A program made the translations under genes and the position numbers. 35,008 nucleotides of DNA, taken from NCBI GenBank assembly GCA_019649035.1, contig BMAT01000127.1, positions 310,910-345,917 on the forward strand. The letters are read 5' to 3'. Below the pieces are notes generated by a model. The model ran no database searches. It had not been told where the DNA came from and was given only the letters and a program-made list of their open reading frames with translations. Origin of the DNA: Elysia marginata (taxonomy: Eukaryota; Mollusca; Gastropoda; Plakobranchidae). Each line of letters opens with the position of its first letter. Within the stretch, counting starts at the first letter, position 1. Positions 22,374 to 34,556 of the stretch are shown here, one piece after another.

Positions 22374-24330
22374 GTTGTTATCTTTGCTATCATGTATGTG
22401 ATTGTGATGACTATAACATCATTAAACGTTGTAATTTTGGTCACACAAATAATCATGTCCTGCTACAAACAAAGATTTTTTGGGGAATTTAATGTGTTGT
22501 GTCCTCTTTTACTTCAGTCGAAAAAAAATGTGCTTAGCCCAGGTGTACACAAAGTTGATGGAACTTTTAGGATCAATAGAATTACAATTGAAAACAATGC
22601 GTCAATAACAGTTTTGAGTTTCCTGATGCATGTGTATTTCATACAGAGGGAAGGTGAAGGCCTCGATCACTTTCCACGTGCAGAGCACAAAGATCAAAAG
22701 CTATTTATACGCTTTTGTAAAGCAAAACAACGGACGCTAAGTAGCCTAGAACACAGTGATAAAGGGGGATCAAAATAACAGCAGCTTTAAAGAAACAATC
22801 CACAGCCTCAGTATCGGATGATTGATTGTCTAATTCACTAAGTCTATCGTTTTATACCTCCACCTGATCAATGACAAAGTCCGCTGTTTTGGGCAGTCAC
22901 AAAGTGGACTTTCAATGTTAGAGTCGATAAAAAAAACAAGCATTATTCAACCCTTTTGTTTGTACAGAAAACAGAATATACCAGGCAATGGTCGATTGCG
23001 ACGTCTTTTCGAGATAGACATCTTAGAATGGGTTAGCTATGTCATGAACACCAAGCATAAATAATTTTTTTATGGTAATGCATTCATAGGTACATATGCA
23101 GAACACGGATACCTGAAAATCAAACAGCTTATTCATCTGTAAATATTTAATGCAAAGTACATTGCGTAGAAATGGCGTCTCTCAAATTCAGTGCAATTCC
23201 CAAAAAGGTGGCAAGGCGAGCATGAATTTCAACAAGGCGGGCAACAAACCATAAGTTTAATGGCTTTGTTTTTGCTTTACCTTACTGAACTGAATCAGTC
23301 TTAAGACACATTATTACTTACGAAACATAGGAAATATCAATAGGCTGCCACTATCTAATTGAATCGCTAGTCACGGCTGTGTACTATGTCTTTTAATGCT
23401 TTTAAGAATGCAAAATGAACCATGAAAAAATACTTGAACGGAATAGATTAATAAAATAATGTGGAAAAAATGAACAAGCGAAGTTTTGTCTGTGAAGGCT
23501 GTTTTTAAAAATTAAGAGTTGCAATATGTCGTCGATTGTAGTAGCTGTCGGGGTAAGCCGTGCGGAGCTCATTGTTCATGAAATGTTATTGCCCCCTGAA
23601 ATTAAAATTGTACCTTTAAAGGACGCAAATTCAACTCGATGAAATACTGAAAGAGAAACGCAAAGAATGTGTTCTGGTAATTGAGAAGTTAGTACAGGGA
23701 AATAGCTCGCGAGGTGAAATGAGAGCCCGACTTTGTGGATGGTACTCTAAAGTCATAGGCCAAGCAATCCCACCCTTTTGATACCGCAAACAATAATTTA
23801 TTTGAGACTTAGCTCCTAAATATTGAAGTGCTACTGATGCAAATGGTAAGTAGGCTTAAAACTCATAAGAGAGAGTTGGGGTAGAGACACCCAGAAAGGC
23901 GTTCACCACTAACCAGTGGTTTTCTGATCAATCTCGCAGCATGCTTTGTTCACTGCGGACTCAATTCGATCAGTCACCCGCTGAACTGATTAAAATAAAA
24001 ACATCTGATTAAGTAAGGCCAGCTTCACGACTTGATGTTTTCAATCAGATAGTAAAAGGGGGGAAATATAAAAAAGACAAACGCGGTCAGCATATGGAAT
24101 CCGCAAAAGCTTTCAGATGCGTCTGTCTGCTGCTGAATAATGATATTTTATGTTGTTGAAAGACACACTGCTTTTGAAACCAGAGTGACCTTTCTCTTCC
24201 GGAAAAAAGGATTAAAAAGGGATGGTAATGTTGTGAAACTCTGTGGCACAATGTCGCAGATTATAGAAGCGGGGCTCAGGGTGTCGCCCAGGCTGGGGAG
24301 AAGGTAGAAAAAACAAAAACAAGGCTTCCA
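22374..24330. other. non-coding stretch without a recognised gene
   Basis: The tail of the 22164-22778 frame past the microsatellite (about 130 codons) has no recognisable motif. Nothing else with splice, RNA or repeat character was identified. Confidence 0.45.
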
Positions 24331-24339
24331 TGTGAATTG

Positions 24340-24583
24340 GTTTGCACTTCAGTAAAGCTGCCGGACGGGCTCGAGGAATTCCTGCGTTGCGAGGTTGTTT
24401 TTCAGCGAGCTAGAGCCAGCCTGTCCCAGCCGGTCATTCAGGCAGGATTCGGAGAGAGGCGAATAGGGAGAGAGAGGCCTAGAGCGAGAGGGTTACGGTC
24501 AACTTTCAGGGGACAGAATGTAACGATCGCGGCCTATTCTCGGTATGTGCACACGAAATCAGGTGTGTCAACAGTAGCTTAGT

Positions 24584-24656
<73 letters not shown>
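24340..24656 (+). other. GC-richer block followed by a GA microsatellite
   Basis: From 24340 to about 24580 the base composition is clearly richer in G and C than the surroundings, with several CG dinucleotides, and an 81-codon frame (24337-24582) is open through it. A (GA)n run of about 70 bases follows at 24584-24656. The arrangement resembles a first exon or promoter with GAGA-type sequence, but no TATA box, initiator or donor stands out and the peptide is not recognisable. Confidence 0.3.
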
Positions 24657-24657
<1 letters not shown>

Positions 24658-26330
24658 GGGGGGCTGTGTACGAATTATTTTTAATTCCATAAAAAATTAT
24701 TCTATCAATATTTTAGTATGTTTATTCCATCTTTAGAAAGTCGCAGTTCCACAGGATTAACATTTTTTGGCTCTCCCGTTTGCAAACAACAACAACAATA
24801 ACGGAAAACCTCAGGGAAAAAACCCAGTGTGCTGATGCAATTATGCCATGAGACAACCCCTGTGGGGATTGACAACCGCCCATCACATGAACTGTGCCCC
24901 GTAAAGCCATCTTGGTTGCTGCAAGGTTAAACAAAAGCTGAGACAAAACACAGTTTACCTGGCAGCGACATGTAAATAACAAAATACCTGATACGCTTTT
25001 GTATATAAGGCACCATTTATGAATAACAGATTACAGCAAATATTTTTTTTTTGTGGTAAGCATATTAAGGAAAAAATACAACAATTATCAATACATGTGG
25101 GCTTACTGTTATTTCCAAAAAAGGTCTTCACACGGATGGGTTGTATTAAGGTGAAATGAAATGAGTTACTCCCTTTGAAAACACTAAAAGAGGCTTTTTG
25201 AGGCGTTAAACAATATTAATATGAGGTCGTGTAGACAATGCAGGATTTTCCCAATAGAAAAAAAATAAATATCATTGGCTCTGTCTGTTTGCAGTTTAAT
25301 ATATTATAGACATGTAATGCCAATGATCCTGATTAGAGCAGATTTCACTCGGGATCTTTTGTGAGGACCTATGTTGCATGTCAGCTGTTATGTTGATAGT
25401 TCAAACGTATAACGCTGTAAAAGCTCGCAATGTAGATTAACCATGGGCTTTGGCCCAGTCCCAACGCTTTACCATAATTGTACACTGTTGGATGCTTGAC
25501 TGCCTACAGATGATGATTCTCACAATGACAACACAAACTCTCATCAATTCTTATCTCATATCATTATTGTGTTGTTAGTACATGACATCAGCTGGCTCTT
25601 TTGTGTGGCTTATTCCACAATAGAAAACTGCCATCTTATTGAGCTCCACCCTCATCCAAAATGAGCTGGAGCGACTGAATCGAACAATAACAACTACGAC
25701 TCACGTTCTCTACCGGTTTGATGGACGATGGACAGAAAAAGACAGCTGGTTAGGGTTACAGAACTCGGGCAAAAAAAATAAACAAACAACCAAAACATAA
25801 AACAAAAACAAACACCGTGAAAGAAGAGGAAAGGAGAAAGCCGTTCATATGAGTCTTCATTCTAATCAAACTTTTTAGGACTTTTACTAAAATATTAATT
25901 ACGAGAGGAGAGGGGATTTGCTTCAGGCCGCAGTAGGGCAGGCCAATTGCTTCAACATGAAAAGATGCCATATTCCCTACATTTTATATAAAATTTTGTT
26001 TTGGACAGGCCCACAACAGCAAAGTACTAGCTGGGTCTTCACTTCCCCCAACTATACCAAGAACTCAAGAGAGAAAGATCATTAGAACTTTCATGTACCA
26101 GTTTGTGTATGTTTAGACTGACAGTCATGTTGAGTATTGTGGCCTTGGGTTTGCTTTTAGACCTGAAGGCAGTCTCACGACTTAAGTATTTCCTCCAGCA
26201 GGCCAATACACACCAAAGCAAGTACAACTCATGTTTCAGAGCATTACAGTATGACTGCCTGCTCAGCGCTCAAATACTAACGTTCGAAAACTTTCAAGCA
26301 CTGCATATAACCAGGTAACCAATTTACAGG
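24657..26330. other. non-coding stretch without a recognised gene
   Basis: Short open frames on both strands share no family resemblance. An acceptor-like TTTGCTTTTAG at about 26150-26160 precedes an open stretch to about 26318 (plus), but the peptide is not recognisable and the frame also overlaps a minus-strand frame. Confidence 0.4.
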
Positions 26331-26335
26331 TGGGT

Positions 26336-26446
26336 GGATTGAGGATAGTGTGGGTAAAAGCCAATTACAACATGAGTCGTGGTTGGGAACTGAACTCGCA
26401 ACCGCCTGACGAGTCCAACGCGCAAATCATTGAGCCACACTGCTCA
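26336..26446 (-). mobile_element. tRNA-derived SINE, diverged
   Basis: On the minus strand the segment starts GAGCAGTGTGGCTCAATGA (A box TGGCTCAATGA) and carries GCGCGTTGGACTCGTCAGGC and a B-box-like GAGTTCAGTTCCC (about 26385-26397). It continues past the tRNA part for about 45 bases with GTTGTAATTGGCTTTTACCC. The head resembles the Ser/Leu-type heads of invertebrate SINEs. No target-site duplication was found, so the ends are approximate. Confidence 0.55.
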
Positions 26447-27016
26447 AAAAAGTAATAGGTTGTCCATGTATTTTCATTTCAGGGGTAGGGGCTGATTACA
26501 GGTACTTTAAAAGGCATGATCTAAACTTCCATCATTTCTTCACATTTCTTGTCACAGGTTGGTGCGCTTGATTGGTAAGGCTTGTGTGAATGAAAATTGG
26601 TTTGCAAAAAAACTAAACTGACTCTACACATAACTGACTTGACCTCTTTGCCTCGAAAACTGACTGATACGTTACACTGCGTATTATTGACGAAAAAAAT
26701 GTAAAAACAATGTGCCAGTAGCAAAACTAAACAAAGACATGAAAAAAATCCATTCCTCTAAGCTTCCATATCATTATATATACTAATACTTTAATAATTT
26801 GCCTCATTAATATTTTCAAAAGACAAGCAGAGTTATTTTTAAGGCGGTTAAATAACTACACACAAGTACATTTGCCGTGTCCTGATTTGTTTACTGGTAC
26901 AAAACCTCATAAATACTATCCCGGCATTTTTCTCTCGGGACTAACATAAATATAAACATTTTAAAATCTTCTCGGCTCGAAAAAAAAATTTATGTACCTT
27001 TGTTGCCCAATAAAAA

Positions 27017-27017
27017 T

Positions 27018-27058
<41 letters not shown>

Positions 27059-27060
27059 AC
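27017..27060 (+). repeat. AAC microsatellite
   Basis: About 14 AAC units run without interruption. The Cys-run frame on the minus strand (26941-27123) is its translation. Confidence 0.92.
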
Positions 27061-28200
27061 GGACGGGGGTGCTCTCGGCGGTATCATAAAATTGAAATAT
27101 TGATGGGTGTGGCCTCCTGTCAATTGTACAGTCTTTAGAACTATAGGTTTTCCATATGTATCACAGCTATGAGAATGATGAACGATGAGTAAGTTTTCTG
27201 CACATGCAATTGAATCTACTTCTCATAGCTACATACGTATTAACAGCTGTCAACGGTTGTTAGCCTAGCGGTCACACGCAGTCGGGTACACAGAGGGAAG
27301 TAAGAACAAATTAAAAGGTCGAATTAGGAAGAGAACGCACCTGAGGGTAAATGAATTTAACAGATGAATAGATGGATTTATGTGGCGTTCGTGAATGGGT
27401 CAATAACAATAGGAAAAGTGTTTACAGGAAGGTTTGCGGATGAAGAGCTGAAAAGAGTGTGTGTGCATAATGAAGAGGAAGGCACTGAGTGAGTGTGAGA
27501 AGCAGAGAGATACAGAGAGACATCTTTAAACATACCAAAACAACATACGACATGTCTTAGAGGCTTAGCATACTTGCACAGAAAACAGAAATAATCGTAC
27601 TGAAGGATAGCAATCTGTGTGATGTGTAAGCCTCTCTTTGGCAATAAATCTGACATGAGTCTCGTCTCCAATCATAAATTTCAAGTCATACCTAAAATAA
27701 ACTACCTGTGAACTAAATACGTTAATCTGGTTCCAAATATCTTGGCTCAATTCCCACGGTTTGTTCGCTAACAGTGGTTTTCTCATATTTGCCCTATTTA
27801 GGGTCTCCGGTCCACGGCTCTCCTAGTGGACATGCCTGGTCTAGAGTCCGTGATAAGTGAGAGTCAAGGCTGTTAGTTTTGTAGGGAGGGCTGAATGATT
27901 AATTGTCACTAAAGTCCGAGAGCAATCAGCCGAGGCCCATCTTCGTCATTTAAGTTGCTAATGGGGTATAAAGATACAGACAGTGGATTCCTTTGATATG
28001 CCAGCGCCGACCGTTCGGATGTAGTTTCCGCTGTTTCTGACGGTTTTTTTTTTTATTAATTTTGCTGGTTTTACTGATTCAAAAAGATCTGAATCTACAG
28101 GTTAGAGACAGTTTAGTGGAGAATGAAAGTGAGAGGGATCATGAAAGTGTACATCAAGAGATGAAAAGAAAGAGAAAGGAATAGTGGTTGATGAAAAGAG
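27061..28200. other. non-coding stretch without a recognised gene
   Basis: A weak A-box-like TAGCCTAGCGGTCACACGC lies at about 27261-27279 without a B box. Overlapping minus-strand frames at 27378-27786 have no recognised motif. Confidence 0.4.
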
Positions 28201-28201
<1 letters not shown>

Positions 28202-28250
<49 letters not shown>

Positions 28251-28251
28251 T
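28202..28251 (+). repeat. GA microsatellite
   Basis: About 25 GA units with one GGA interruption near the right end, in a wider purine-rich region (28100-28350). Confidence 0.92.
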
Positions 28252-29916
28252 AGGCAAATACAGATAGACTGAGATTAGCAGCGAGAAATTTGAGAGAAAG
28301 AAAAGAATGAAGAAATCATGGGAATAAGATTAGAGAGAGGGCGAGAAAAACAAGTCATTGCAATGGCAACGATAATATGATCATACTGTGCTGGACCTCG
28401 ACATTGGTTTTAATTAAAAGTTTTGTAAATGGTATAGAAGACGAACAATTATGAGAATGGTGTAAAGAAGACAAAGTATATATATCTGTGATGATGGCGG
28501 CAGAACAAGTTTGAAATTCTGTAGCGAAGTCTTGGAATATGGTAAGTCTAGCATGAAAACCAGCTTCTCTGTAACCGCCCTACACGTCAATGAGCTTGAC
28601 GTGGACGTGTCTACACGGTGGATACTTGTCACGTTCTGCTTCACATCGACTTAGGGCATGGCACTGGGGCATGGTGTTATATAGCTTCATGCTTAAAGCA
28701 ATCATCACTCCCTAGTCCACGCTTTGGCTTTTAGATTATAGTTTGACAAATTAAATAACGAAATGCCTTGAGTGCTTTCGCTGGAACCGAGATAAAATAG
28801 CGCGATAACTAAATCAAAAGAAGATTGGAGAGGCTACCAGTTTCGCTTGACTTGTGCACTCTCATAGCTAGAAACAAAATGGCTATGCATGAGAGGACTG
28901 TGGTTTTGAAAGACAATAAAACTTAACAGCAAAACTATTTTCGATATTATAGCATTATTTTGAGTCAAGGAAAATGTCCAACACCGTCGAATCCTAAAAA
29001 CCAACAACAACAATAAAAAAAAACCCCAACTATCGCAATTGTCTTCTACCTCTAGATGAAATTTAATGCATTGAATATGAAGAACAACTAAATGTTTTTC
29101 ACAGCATTTTACCCAAATCGTTTGTTATATAACACGTGTGCGCAATATGAGTTGGCTCAACGACAATGCGCGGGCTTAGAGACAAAAGTTCCATCTGCAA
29201 TAAAATAAATCTGTCGGTTCTGGTAGTCTGGAAGACACAACTAACCTGTTTGCAAATATTAAAAACATCCAAATAAACCAGAAACCACTAGATGTGCGGG
29301 ACTGAACCAAGACACCGGAATAAAGACCAGGTCACTGGAAGTGAGTACCGTTTATAGACGCTTTGTGGGCTGGATCACCCGTCAAAATGTGCTTTAAATT
29401 CTAGTTTGTCCTGAATGTTCTAAAAATCAAATGACATAAACCAATACAACACTGCTACACCGGTTTGTTTGTTTGCTTGGGCGGCACGGCGTTCTTAGTT
29501 TGGTAATCTCGGCCTGGGATCAAGAAAGTGTCGCCTGGGATCAAACGACCTGACAAAGATTAGCGCCCCTGAAATCGTGATGGCGTGCCTGAAGAAGACC
29601 TCTGATCAGGTGTCATGGTCGCAACAACAACGTTATAAATTATTCAAACGTCTCGTTTGTCTTTTTTTTCCTCTGCGATTCGAGTCAACAGTGGCAGCTA
29701 TTGTTTTCAGACCTTTAGGTCGGCCTGTAGTGTTGGGAAGGCGGTGAGTCTGTCGCACAGTGTATTTACCTGCAGCTGTGTACGTCTGACTGATCGATTT
29801 CCTATCATACACAGCGTCGACACATCGATAACAGATCTCACGCGTCTCACTATCATAACAGAAACATCGAATTGATAAGCTAGATTTCGTTTTTAGTTTT
29901 ATTACACTCTTACCAT

Positions 29917-29919
<3 letters not shown>
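28252..29919. other. non-coding stretch without a recognised gene
   Basis: A B-box-like GGTTCAGTCCCGC occurs on the minus strand near 29307-29319 without a convincing A box. A 10-base direct repeat CTGGGATCAA appears twice at about 29513-29545. The minus frame 29633-30010 runs through the CT array and has a donor-like GCAG/GTAAAT, but its peptide is not recognisable. Confidence 0.4.

Positions 29920-29956
<37 letters not shown>
29920..29956 (+). repeat. CT microsatellite
   Basis: About 17 CT units followed by a short T and C run. Confidence 0.92.
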
Positions 29957-29959
<3 letters not shown>

Positions 29960-31590
29960 CCTCAATCTTTGGTCCCGTTTAAAGCTCTCAAATAAAATAT
30001 GAATTTCCAAAAGAGCAAGATCTCTAGCAGCAAAGAATGTCTTGCTTAGGTGTAAGAAATCTCAATCAAGTAATTCAGCAACCTTAGACGAAATAATCCT
30101 ACGAGATCTTAATGTGAGAAAACAAAAATCTCTCTTCCACAACGCCAAAGTTTTAGACAAGGGTTTAGAGTTATAAAAAGTGAAAATGGTCCCAATCACG
30201 AATATGAAAATATAGGGATTAGAAGAGAATTATAACGTAATGACTGATAAAAGAAGCTGAAAATGAGAGCGAGAGAGAGGGTGAAGAGACAGGCAGACAG
30301 ACAGGCATACATATGGAGGTGAGAGTGAAGTAAGTGAAAGGGAACAAATGGCTTATCAACAGTAAATAATATACCACCTTAGTAAAACTTAAGTGTGCAT
30401 ATTATAGCATCCGTGTTAATCTTGTATGGGATAAAATATCATTCCAGTGCCTATACTGAGCAGGCAAACTAAAAGGGATTTTTTTTGACTTGGCCCCTTC
30501 CTTCCTGCATCTAAGCTTACCAAACAACCTTAACATACTTGCAAACTATACATAAAATGAACAAAAAAATCAGCGCTATAAACCAACATCAATTCATCAT
30601 TTATGCAGTATTTAGATGCTTAAGAACGAGAGTGTATAAGACCTACACAACATACAAATAATGCCATCACGGAGTAAAGATTCCTGATCCCCCATGTCGT
30701 TTGATGTCGATCTCGTCTTAGGGTTTCTACGCTCCCTTTTTTTTCCTATGTTATATTATTCTTTACACATCATCTGTTGCATCTGTGTGTGTGTTTCGTG
30801 TGTCAGAGACCAGTTATATTTTGTTTTGTGCTGTTTGCGTTGTGATCTGTACAGAACATGGATTTGGTCGAAGAAAAGCTATACAAAAGACTAAAATGGG
30901 TGGTGGCGTGTTGAGTTAATTTAATACAACATTTGATATTCTTTATAATTTTATCCAAAATTGTATATCTTTTAGAAAATGTTCTCTAGCTTTCGGTTCA
31001 ATAAGGTTTGATTTTCTGTTTGAAACAGGCTAAAAGCTTGGGTAGTTTTAACACCTGGAGAATAGAGTTCTTTGTATACGTGATAAGGTTTGCAACATTC
31101 AAGCACGCTAAACTTGTGTAACACAATAATTGAACATCGATTACTTAAAAATCATAGTTTAGTTTTCTTGCATTTTATTCAAACAGTGCGATGATTATCA
31201 CTAGTAGCATCTCTAAAAGGTTCCGCAAAATAATATTATTCAGGGGTTGGAAAAATTTCGGCTTTTTTGACAACACAACCAGACCATTTGGGCCTTTTGT
31301 AAGAATTTATGCAACAGTTTTGTAAAATAAATACATGTAACCGGCATTTTGTTGAACGCTAGTTTCATTTCTAGATCACATGCTGTATGGCAATAGAAGG
31401 ATTTCCGCACAGCTAAGCCTTAACTTCATAATAAAAAATTAGATATGATTTTAAAAATTAGAGAGTCCAGTGCAATGAGAAGCATAATTTTTAACTATAA
31501 CACACGTCAATGATCAAATGAAGCGTAATGAGGAATTTTTAGTCAGTTTTACGTTCCCTAAGCTTCCCCAGGATGATTATTGAGGGATAT
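29957..31590. other. non-coding stretch without a recognised gene
   Basis: Purine-rich simple sequence with GACAGGCA-type units lies at 30267-30312, and a short GT run at 30786-30800. No gene or RNA is evident. Confidence 0.45.
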
Positions 31591-31594
31591 CCAA

Positions 31595-31652
31595 AATAAG
31601 GAGTAATTTCGAACTCAAATAAATAGTGGCACACTAGTGCGGAAATCCTGCC
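31595..31652 (+). repeat. dispersed repeat family, copy D (partial)
   Basis: AATAAGGAGTAA, AGTGGCAC (31625-31632) and AGTGCGGAAATCCTGCC (31636-31652) appear in the order seen in the 11.8-12.3 kb copies. The first 38 bases match copy B at 28 of 38 positions. Weaker similarity may extend left to about 31490. Confidence 0.55.
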
Positions 31653-32640
31653 ACGACAATACAGTTTCGATTCTTAAATAATGTTTGAGGAAACGTCATG
31701 AATTTTTCTCGGAAAACATCTTGCATGACTACGAATATACTCAAAGAGATACGTTCAAAGCCTTTGTTCCATAAATCACAAATGGTTATCACAATGCCAT
31801 GAAGCATTTTGCTGACAAGAATTGCACGATATGACTATAATTACGTTTGTTTGCAAGAAAGGTACAGCATATACCTGCCAATTGAAAGAACCGTGGGAAA
31901 ACCATTAAGTCGTAAACTTGATCTCATTAAGAAATACATAAAGCGGCGTTGACACCTGACCGAATGACTTGTTTATCTCAGTAACCTTGTTCATTTTTAT
32001 CTCAATCTGAGCTACAGTCTGGACAGAAGGCTAGTGGGTGAACAATACCACTGGAATGTAGACTATCGATGTGTAATGGGGGCGTAAGCCAAGTAGCCTA
32101 CTCGGTCCATGTGCGTTACAAGTGCGGTCTAAACCATAAGCTACCAATAAGGATACGCATTTTTTTCTATCCAAATAATAAAAGGTAAAAAACTTGATCC
32201 TGCAATTTACAAAAGCAACTACTGCGTACCCTTGTCTTTTCATCTCCGACCTGCCTGCGGCGAGAGCAGGTATATATTTTTGTAAGAAAGACACGGTATC
32301 CCATTATTGAAAACGTATTCTATCAAACAGCCTATGGAATAGACACTAATCTATATTTTATCCATTTTAGGTGCTTACTCAGCCTGTTTAAGTGTTATAA
32401 TTATTTTGTGAAAGATTCCACCTCATTATGCCACGAAATGTAAAACACTGGTAATATCAAGCTGTAACCATCAACAACGAGCCCATCCATTAAACAAAAT
32501 CTGCAATAATCCAGTAACATGTGGGTGTCCTTATCACAGAAAACGCAATACCATCATATCTAGACTAGGTAATATGTTACATATGAAATTATAGGGCCTA
32601 CTAGCCAAATATTTAAAACGAAGTGTGCAGTTCAAATAGC
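31653..32640. other. non-coding stretch without a recognised gene
   Basis: No gene, RNA or repeat was recognised. The minus frame 32031-32294 shows no family motif. Confidence 0.45.
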
Positions 32641-32669
32641 AACATTTCGTTTAGCGAGCAAAGATCATG

Positions 32670-32753
32670 AACGCGTCGCCTCAGTACTATAATGTCCTAT
32701 ATCATATAGAATAAAGAAGGAAATTGGACATTATAATACTGAGGCGACGAACG
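32670..32753. mobile_element. 76-bp hairpin with 4-bp flanking duplication (mini inverted-repeat element?)
   Basis: The left arm 32674-32697 (CGTCGCCTCAGTACTATAAT, then GTCC) pairs with the right arm 32726-32749 at 23 of 24 positions across a 28-base loop. The single mismatch becomes a G-U pair in minus-strand RNA. The hairpin is flanked directly by AACG on both sides (32670-32673 and 32750-32753), as expected for a 4-bp target-site duplication. It is either a very small non-autonomous inverted-repeat element or a hairpin RNA precursor. The almost fully paired arms fit a young element better than a typical animal microRNA. Confidence 0.6.
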
Positions 32754-32786
32754 ACAGATCTAAATCAAACTACAAAATTGTCGGCC

Positions 32787-32803
32787 GGCCGATTTAATCG
32801 GCC
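32787..32803. promoter_or_regulatory. 17-bp palindrome
   Basis: GGCCGATTTAATCGGCC is perfectly symmetric with eight-base arms around one central T, inside a CGGCCGGCC context. Possible binding site for a dimeric factor; no gene is evident nearby. Confidence 0.35.
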
Positions 32804-33659
32804 TTTAAACGGGAATTTTATTAATGGCACTAAAGTTAATGGAAATTATGACGCAAAAATTAATATGTGACAGTTCTAGATTCAAAGAAAGAAATTAAAA
32901 TCTTCACGTCTTGCAGACAATACAAAAATTATGCTCGATAATGGAATCCAGAAACCAGTGCTTTATTTTACTTCTGATAAAAATCACACGCAACTTAAAA
33001 AAAACTTGTATAGGTGTTGGTCAGGGCCAAGACAGGCGCCAATCCGCCAAATACAGCTAGCTACTTACCTAGAAACTGAGATGTTTCAATTCCTTCTTTT
33101 TAAATCACACCGTGTAGAAATAAAAATCCTCCTGTGTGTCGTTTAAAGTAAATTAATCCACAAGAAACGAAAAGTATGTGTAGTAAAAGTGTTACACGCG
33201 CTATATCTTTTGCTAACTATAGATAAAACAAAGTTGGCGCTGCCACTGCGAGTTTCAGCGATTGGTATGTCCCATGTCAAGCGAAAAGACTTGTGTTATC
33301 ATTCTGTTAATGTAAAGTTCTGCACGCCTGACTCTTGATGTAGCAGTCTAGTCCTGATCTTCTGGCCCAGGGTGCGGAAATTGTCAACTGTAAAGAAAAC
33401 AGCTCTTAGCGTAGGCCGAGTCTAGCCTAGGGCGCACATAAAAAGAGGGAAAATATCTTTAGCCTAGCTCATGGAGTAACTTGGTGGTTTCCCTGGAACA
33501 GAGAGCTTGAGAGTAGGCGAAGGTAAAAATCTCTTCTGTTTTAGGCCTCAGCAAAGCTACCGTACCGGTGGGCCAACTTTAAACCTAGAACCCCACCTGT
33601 CCACCTCCCCCACCCCTCCCTTACTTTCAATCCTAGCAAATTTTTAACCTTACCTCTAT

Positions 33660-33830
33660 GAGAACGAAGGCGGGGCGGGCATACCTGGACCGTCAACTAG
33701 GCCTATGTGTAGGCCAAGGCAAGTAAAAGCCCAATGTGTGTCGCGTCGCCAACATTGTCGCTTGTCGTAGCGCCCGCTCTGCTCCGCCCGCTTGTTGCAC
33801 GAGGTGCGCCCAATGGCTAAGAATGCAGTA
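33660..33830. promoter_or_regulatory. CpG-rich block with GC and CCAAT boxes
   Basis: Against an AT-rich background this block holds many CG dinucleotides, GC boxes in both directions (GGGGCGGGC at 33672-33680; CTCCGCCCGC at 33782-33791) and two CCAAT boxes (33731-33735 and 33810-33814). This is the composition of a TATA-less promoter. The direction is not clear and no coding exon was found to either side in the window. An acceptor-like TCTTCTGTTTTAG ends at about 33544, a little to the left. Confidence 0.45.
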
Positions 33831-34194
33831 GATCTCTATTCATTATCAGTGATTATTGTTTATGGATACATGAATTGTTTAGTTTACAATATTCCAGGCT
33901 CATTTCAACAAGCCTGAAAATCAACTAGGCCTAACCGTAATTTTCAGAGCATCAAGAAATCAATAAAAAAAAATCACACATTCAAAAGCACAGCTACGAA
34001 TCTCACGAATTTCTTCCAATGCTTTTACACAATACTGATGGACGTAGTTTTTTTTTTTTACACTAGTATGTTGAGGCAATGCATTTGATTAAGGGAAGGC
34101 AATAATTTGTTACCAGATTCTAATTAGATTACATGAGCCTACACCATTCAAGCACGCACTTATTTCAACTCATTACAACCCTATCCGCGTATCG

Positions 34195-34556
34195 TATTTT
34201 TTAATGGTATCAGCGCATCGGGGATACTTTCGTCACCCCGTGTTATATAATGGAAAAAACCACAGTATTCTTATCTGCGCATCGGGGATACCTTTGTCAT
34301 CCCACCTTTTCTGTACCAATGTGGGATGACTTAAGAATCCCATGACGCTCCAAACTGCACAAAAAAGCAGTGACAACTGGTCGGTATGTTTGACCACTAT
34401 TTGTCAAACCAATCACGCAAACCACTCTAAAAAGACATTTTTTGAAGAATGCAGGAAGTTTCATAATTCATTTCACGTTTTTACATTACCAATATATAGA
34501 AAATGACCTACTGGGGTACCATTGTACCCCCGATGTGCGAATACCATCAAATAATA
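34195..34556. mobile_element. inverted-repeat element (MITE-like) with a third internal motif copy
   Basis: The left end 34195-34239 and the reverse complement of the right end 34513-34556 share ATGGTAT.[CT].GC.CATCGGGG.TAC, about 21 of the first 26 positions, then diverge. A third copy of GCGCATCGGGGATAC lies at 34277-34291 in the same direction as the left end. Its GTCATCCCAC (34296-34305) forms a perfect ten-base stem with GTGGGATGAC (34321-34330). There is no coding frame for a transposase. The exact ends and target-site duplication could not be fixed. Confidence 0.5.

Noticed and set aside
27258..27294. A-box-like TAGCCTAGCGGTCA on the plus strand
   Set aside because: No B box follows.
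29294..29320. B-box-like GGTTCAGTCCCGC on the minus strand
   Set aside because: No A box at the right distance.
29633..30010. 125-codon minus-strand frame
   Set aside because: Part is a Glu/Arg run read from the CT microsatellite and the rest has no recognised motif.
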